Shown piece by piece: positions 7,049 through 10,135 of a stretch of 10,135 bases of DNA. Every line of letters starts with the position of its first letter. The first letter of the stretch is position 1. The stretch comes from an uncultured Actinomyces sp. (lineage in GTDB: Bacteria; Actinomycetota; Actinomycetes; Actinomycetales; Actinomycetaceae): NCBI GenBank assembly GCA_937926415.1, contig CALBAF010000288.1:1-10135 (forward strand), in the 5' to 3' direction. The translations under genes and the position numbers were made by a program. The notes beneath the pieces were generated by a model. That model saw only the letters and a program-made list of their open reading frames with translations, did not search any database and was not told the DNA's origin.

Positions 7049-7081
7049 GTAATAGATATGCAATCATATGCATACTATGCA
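7049..7081 (-). promoter_or_regulatory. Phased TATGCA operator upstream of the second receptor
   Basis: Three exact TATGCA half-sites lie at 7057-7062, 7067-7072 and 7076-7081, with spacings of 10 and 9 bp, the same order as the three distal sites upstream of the operon receptor. The last two form a perfect 13-bp palindrome, TGCATA-C-TATGCA (7069-7081). A weak -10, TATTAC at 7054-7049 on the minus strand, adjoins the block on its gene side. The shared layout implies co-regulation of the two receptor genes, perhaps by ArgR. Confidence 0.58.
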
Positions 7082-7110
7082 CGTTGAATGAGTCTCGGAT
7101 CGTGGATACA

Positions 7111-7143
7111 CAAGTGGGCAAGCACTTGGTGCTTGCCCACTTG
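7111..7143 (-). terminator. Hairpin terminator after the DUF4191 gene
   Basis: A perfect 15-bp inverted repeat (7111-7125 with 7129-7143) has a 3-base loop. It begins 7 bases after the TGA of the DUF4191 gene on the minus strand. A run of five T on that strand precedes rather than follows the stem, so the T tract is not in the classic place. It separates the DUF4191 gene from the receptor genes. Confidence 0.78.
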
Positions 7144-7150
7144 AAAAAGC

Positions 7151-7843
7151 TCAGTTACCGCGAAGTGCGCGGCGCGACGGCTTGGCGCGCAGAGGGTCGA
7201 TGCCCTTCGGGATAGGAGGCTCGCCCGAGCGCAGAGCGTTGATGCGCGCAGACACCTGGGGAACTTCCTCGGGGGTCAGCACGTTCTTCAGCTTGCGCAG
7301 CTCGCGCTGCAGATCCTTCAGGGCGATCTGCCCGTCATCGTGACCCACCTGGATCTGATGAACGGGAACGTTGCGCATGACCTTGGTGACGCGCTTCGTC
7401 TCGGCCTGGAGGAGGGGGCGGACGCGGGACGAGGGGCCCTCGGAAATGAGAACGACGCCAGCGCGACCAACAATGCGCCACACGAGATCCTGCTCGCGGG
7501 TGTAGGCCACGGGCTGCTCGGGAATCACCCATCCGCGCTGAATCTGGGACAGCGCAACCTTCACAGCGCCCGCGGTGTCCTCAACCTGGGAGTAGAGCGC
7601 GCGGCGTGTCAGGATGGTCAGCAGCAGGAGAGCTGCGGTGATCGAGCCCGTGATGCCGACGACGAGCCAGCCGATCCACGACATGTTGGTCAGCCAGGCC
7701 ACCAGCATGAAGATGGCAATCACCGCAGCGGCCGTTCCGAGAAGCATCCACGGAAGAGCCGGGTAGGTGCGTTTGGTCAGTCGGTACGCATCGAGGACGT
7801 TCTGGTAGAAGCGCCTCTTGCCGGGGGGATTCGATTCACTCAT
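7151..7843 (-). CDS. DUF4191 family membrane protein
   Basis: This 230-residue protein matches the actinobacterial DUF4191 family, whose function is unknown. A basic, polar N-terminus (KRRFYQNVLDAYRLTKRTYP) leads into two membrane segments at about residues 30-51 and 56-78, forming a hairpin. The remaining 150 or so residues are a hydrophilic domain, probably cytoplasmic, with the family-typical RGWVIPEQPVA, GRAGVVLISEGP and MRNVPVHQIQVG, then a basic C-terminus. In many actinobacteria this gene sits beside lipA/lipB and near sucB. Here the E2 gene is close by, but no lipA or lipB lies between them. I chose the ATG at 7843, because a longer reading from about 7900 would translate the TACAAT promoter box. 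It is transcribed alone, divergent from the kinase-like gene, and ends at a strong hairpin. Confidence 0.87.
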   Translation of the reverse strand: MSESNPPGKRRFYQNVLDAYRLTKRTYPALPWMLLGTAAAVIAIFMLVAWLTNMSWIGWLVVGITGSITAALLLLTILTRRALYSQVEDTAGAVKVALSQIQRGWVIPEQPVAYTREQDLVWRIVGRAGVVLISEGPSSRVRPLLQAETKRVTKVMRNVPVHQIQVGHDDGQIALKDLQRELRKLKNVLTPEEVPQVSARINALRSGEPPIPKGIDPLRAKPSRRALRGN

Positions 7844-7852
7844 AGCCTCATT

Positions 7853-7858
7853 ATTGTA
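7853..7858 (-). promoter_or_regulatory. -10 box of the DUF4191 gene
   Basis: TACAAT on the minus strand ends 9 bases before the chosen ATG, so the mRNA would start with only about 2-4 untranslated bases. GAGG lies 2 bases before the ATG, too close to act as a normal ribosome binding site. No convincing -35 is seen at 17 bp. Confidence 0.5.
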
Positions 7859-7913
7859 CGTGCGATTGACGATCGAAAGTCCACCCGTCCGATCAGGCAC
7901 TTTGTGAAATGAG

Positions 7914-7949
7914 TTGCATCACATTGGGTGTCTTTGGACAATGGCTCCA
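7914..7949 (+). promoter_or_regulatory. Leaderless promoter of the kinase-like gene
   Basis: TTGCAT (7914-7919) and GACAAT (7937-7942) are separated by exactly 17 bp, the optimal spacing for a housekeeping sigma factor. Six bases later is the ATG at 7949, so transcription should start on the start codon. The GTG at 7928 lies within the spacer and cannot be the start if this promoter is used. No usable ribosome binding site precedes the ATG. Confidence 0.68.
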
Positions 7950-9262
7950 TGAACATTGGCGGATACGACATTGGCCAAATCTTCCACATCGGTGCAACAG
8001 GACCGGTGTGGCGTACGCACACGAGCGCGGGCGAAGCCCTTCTGTCACTGCGGACTGGTGCGGATGGGGAGCGGTGTCTCGCGCGCTGGAAGGCGTGGGC
8101 GTCGATCTCATCGCGCCATGTTGTCGCTTTACGCGATGTTGCGCGCTCCGACGACGGTCGCTGGGCAATCGTCTACGACTACGTGGCTGGACGTCCTCTC
8201 GATGCGGAAATCGGGTCCCCAGACTTGCGTCCCATCGCAACGCGCAGGCAGATCATTGAAGGCATTGCCGCCGGTGTCAGCGCTCTGCACAGTGCTGGCA
8301 TCGCGCACGGAGATCTCACGCCCGCCAACATCATCGTGACGCCGTCCGGACGCGCCGTGCTCATCGATCTTATCGATGAGTTGGGGGAGCGCGACGGAAC
8401 CCCCGGCTGGAGCCAAGGGCTCAGCGGGCAGCAGGCAGACCGTGCATGCCTGCGTCGGCTCGCGCACATGCTCCACATGGACGAGGCCCTGGCTGAGCTC
8501 GGCTTCCATGGGGCAGACGAGCATCTCGAGGAGTCGACACCTGTCGTCGATGATCCGATCGAACATCCGATCTCTCGAGAACCGGTCGATCCGGAGCGCG
8601 TGATCGCAGACCTGCGTGCGGCAGCGCTGCGCGAAGACACCCACAGAGATGACCGACCCAAGCACCTTGGAGCATCGGCGCCGCGAGGTGGACGCGGCGG
8701 ACGACCGGGCGCGCAGCGTAGTCGGCGCCGTGCGCTGGGTGTGCTCGCGGCAGGGCTGACAGCGATCGTCGCAGGAGTGTCCATCATGGTGTACGGCCTT
8801 ATCCACAGCGGGCCGAGCCAGACAGCGACGGATACCCGTATACACAGCGAGCACCCACAATCGTTCGCGCAGTCATCCGATAGCGCATGCGACGTTTCGG
8901 CTCTGACTGCGACGATCAATCGCGCTATCCGTACGCGCGACGAGGCAATGATGGCCGGTGACCCAACACCTCTCGACGACGTTCTGGGCGGTGAACTCCT
9001 CGAACAGGACAAGGAACGCATCGCAACGATGCAAGCTGATGGAGTGCGGGTCACCCAGTTGTCGTCACACATCGATAACGTGTCTGTGCTGACATGTGAA
9101 CCGGGAGCTATCGATGTTGGTGCGACGTTGACGGTGCTCGCCTCGGAGACATGTCAGGCCGGAACCTGCGAGAAAGGCTCGGCGCCCGATGTGACCGACC
9201 TTCTTGTGCGTGTCGATCCCGTCTCGGGGAAGGTTGTTAAAGCGCAGCCCGCCACTTCGTGA
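7949..9262 (+). CDS. Membrane-anchored kinase-like protein (probable Ser/Thr pseudokinase) with a Cys-containing exterior domain
   Basis: This 437-residue protein has four parts. Residues 1 to about 170 resemble a bacterial Hanks-type kinase: a glycine loop HIGATGPVW at 13-21, a catalytic-loop match HGDLTPANI at 120-128, and a DFG-position aspartate D140 (read as DLI), followed by GTPGW at 150-154. The lysine expected in strand beta 3 is missing; that stretch reads EALLSLR (29-35). The HRD arginine is glycine and no APE motif is seen. D122, N127 and D140 are present, so some nucleotide or metal binding is possible. About residues 171-260 are a charged, partly Arg/Gly-rich linker. One membrane segment lies at about 262-285. 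The exterior part, to 437, has four cysteines (314, 383, 402, 407) and a mixed helix-strand pattern that I do not recognise with certainty; an NTF2-like fold is a guess. It is a single-gene unit ending at the hairpin shared with the E2 gene. Confidence 0.82.
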   Translation: MNIGGYDIGQIFHIGATGPVWRTHTSAGEALLSLRTGADGERCLARWKAWASISSRHVVALRDVARSDDGRWAIVYDYVAGRPLDAEIGSPDLRPIATRRQIIEGIAAGVSALHSAGIAHGDLTPANIIVTPSGRAVLIDLIDELGERDGTPGWSQGLSGQQADRACLRRLAHMLHMDEALAELGFHGADEHLEESTPVVDDPIEHPISREPVDPERVIADLRAAALREDTHRDDRPKHLGASAPRGGRGGRPGAQRSRRRALGVLAAGLTAIVAGVSIMVYGLIHSGPSQTATDTRIHSEHPQSFAQSSDSACDVSALTATINRAIRTRDEAMMAGDPTPLDDVLGGELLEQDKERIATMQADGVRVTQLSSHIDNVSVLTCEPGAIDVGATLTVLASETCQAGTCEKGSAPDVTDLLVRVDPVSGKVVKAQPATS

Positions 9263-9275
9263 GTATCCGCGACTA

Positions 9276-9291
9276 TGAACGTCAACGTTCA
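9276..9291. repeat. 16-bp palindrome after the kinase-like gene
   Basis: TGAACGT, CA, ACGTTCA forms a perfect inverted repeat with 7-base arms and a 2-base centre. The loop is too small for a stable RNA hairpin, so a DNA-binding site or chance is more likely. It lies 14 bases beyond the stop at 9260-9262. Confidence 0.5.
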
Positions 9292-9316
9292 CGGCCGCAC
9301 TGTTCCCACAATGCAG

Positions 9317-9352
9317 TGATGGGGTGGGCCTCGCAGGAGGCCCACCCCATCA
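9317..9352. terminator. Bidirectional hairpin terminator between kinase-like and E2 genes
   Basis: A perfect 16-bp inverted repeat (9317-9332 with 9337-9352) encloses the loop GCAG. The stem is very GC-rich in the middle (GGGGTGGGCC). It lies 14 bases beyond the E2 stop on the minus strand and 54 bases after the stop of the kinase-like gene, so it can serve both converging units. There is no T tract. Confidence 0.85.
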
Positions 9353-9366
9353 GCGGTCGGTGAGGA

Positions 9367-10135
9367 TCAGAGTCCGAGGTCGGCCTCGAACGCGCCCTCC
9401 TCCAGGCGCTTCTTCACATCCATGAGGAAGCGCGACGCGTCGGCACCGTCAATCAGGCGGTGGTCGTAGGACAGCGCTAGGTAGACCATCGAGCGAATCG
9501 CGATGACGTCAGCGCCGTCAGCGCCCTTCATCACGACCGGACGCTTCACGATCGTACCGACGCCCAAGATTGCGCTCTCCGGCATGTTGAGGACCGGCGT
9601 ATCGAAGAGCGCGCCGCCCGAACCGGTGTTGGTCACCGTGAACGTCCCGCCGGACAGCTCGTCGGGGCCGATCTTCGAGTCGCGAGTGCGAGCAGCCAGA
9701 TCGTTGATCGATGCCGCGATACCGGCAATGTCCTTGTCTCCGGCGTTCTTGATCACCGGCACCAGCAGACCGCGCGGCGTGTCGACAGCGATGCCCACGT
9801 GCTCGTAGTCGAAGTACGTGACCTCCTTGTCGTTGATCGTCGCGTTGATCTTCGGGTGATAGGCGAGCGCCTCGGTCGCGGCCTTCACGAAGAAGGGCAG
9901 GAACGTCAGCTTGGTGCCGTGCTTGGCAAGGAACGCGTCCTTCGAACGCGCACGCAGCGCGGCAACCTTCGTCACGTCGACCTCGATGACCGTGGTCAGC
10001 TGAGCCGAGGTCTGCAGCGACTCGACCATGCGGCGGGCGATCGTCTGACGCAGACGCGACATCTTCTCGGTCGTGCCACGCAGCGGCGAAGGCTCGCGAA
10101 CGGCGGCGGCCGGGGTGGCCGGAGCAGCGGGGGCA
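9367..10135 (-). CDS. sucB: 2-oxoacid dehydrogenase E2 (dihydrolipoyl acyltransferase), C-terminal part
   Basis: The frame is open to the right edge, so the gene's 5' end, including the lipoyl domain or domains, is missing. About 255 residues are visible. They begin with an Ala/Pro-rich flexible linker ([19 protein letters not shown]), then the catalytic domain from [17 protein letters not shown], which is the usual opening of this domain and not a true start. Near the end is the active-site motif DHRLIDG, with the catalytic histidine and aspartate in the canonical arrangement, and [11 protein letters not shown] is also typical. The enzyme transfers an acyl group from lipoyl-lysine to CoA in the pyruvate or 2-oxoglutarate dehydrogenase complex. 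Actinobacteria commonly use one E2 of this type (SucB/DlaT) for one or both complexes, and the sequence alone does not settle which. The stop TGA is at 9369-9367, 14 bases before the terminator hairpin. Confidence 0.93.
   Translation of the reverse strand, partial: APAAPATPAAAVREPSPLRGTTEKMSRLRQTIARRMVESLQTSAQLTTVIEVDVTKVAALRARSKDAFLAKHGTKLTFLPFFVKAATEALAYHPKINATINDKEVTYFDYEHVGIAVDTPRGLLVPVIKNAGDKDIAGIAASINDLAARTRDSKIGPDELSGGTFTVTNTGSGGALFDTPVLNMPESAILGVGTIVKRPVVMKGADGADVIAIRSMVYLALSYDHRLIDGADASRFLMDVKKRLEEGAFEADLGL

Noticed and set aside
7010..7063. Longer N-terminus for the second receptor starting at 7063
   Set aside because: It would start inside the TATGCA operator block and place 18 residues before a clear signal peptide that has its own GAGGA site.
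7111..7143. CRISPR repeat or mobile-element end at the long perfect hairpin
   Set aside because: It occurs once, has no spacers, target duplication or transposase nearby, and its place right after a stop codon explains it as a terminator.
9276..9291. LexA/SOS box at the GAAC...GTTC palindrome
   Set aside because: The spacer between GAAC and GTTC is 6 bases, not the 4 of the actinobacterial/Bacillus LexA box, and the site is not at a promoter.

Overview
The window is high-GC actinobacterial DNA. The family content (a SepH-type C-terminal tail, a DUF4191 protein, a SucB/DlaT-type E2, an ABC-F protein with a GTG start) and three promoters that put the transcription start on or within a few bases of the start codon fit the Actinomycetaceae (Actinomyces/Schaalia-like). 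The genus is inference. No RNA gene, CRISPR array, insertion sequence or phage gene was seen.

Layout. (1) 1-353, plus: the 3' end of an alkaline-phosphatase-superfamily phosphodiesterase gene, ended by a strong two-way hairpin. (2) 421-1451, minus: a yhhQ-type queuosine-precursor transporter gene, coupled by a 1-base stop/start overlap to a 114-residue low-complexity protein ending in a SepH-like tail. (3) 1594-3207, plus: an ABC-F ATPase gene that appears leaderless, convergent with (4) across a second two-way terminator. (4) 3293-5977, minus: a complete polar amino acid ABC importer operon, lipoprotein receptor, then permease, then ATPase. (5) 6074-7009, minus: a second, closely related lipoprotein receptor gene with its own control region but no permease or ATPase of its own. 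(6) 7151-7843, minus: a DUF4191 membrane protein gene. (7) 7949-9262, plus: a membrane-anchored, kinase-like protein that lacks the usual ATP-binding lysine, divergent from (6) and expressed from a clear leaderless promoter. (8) 9367-10135, minus: the 3' two thirds or so of a 2-oxoacid dehydrogenase E2 gene, running off the window.

How the parts fit. The two receptors are paralogues. Upstream of each gene lies an AT-rich block of TATGCA half-sites (TGCATA on the other strand) repeated every 9-10 bp, about one helical turn. The blocks resemble actinobacterial ARG boxes, and the ATPase looks HisP-like. The simplest reading is an importer for basic amino acids with two receptors under one regulator, possibly ArgR; the substrate and regulator are inferred.

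The points most worth a second look are the shared phased operator, the pseudokinase-like protein with a four-cysteine exterior domain, the small SepH-tail protein coupled to a transporter, and the leaderless starts. I saw nothing that clearly forms a new defence or mobile system.
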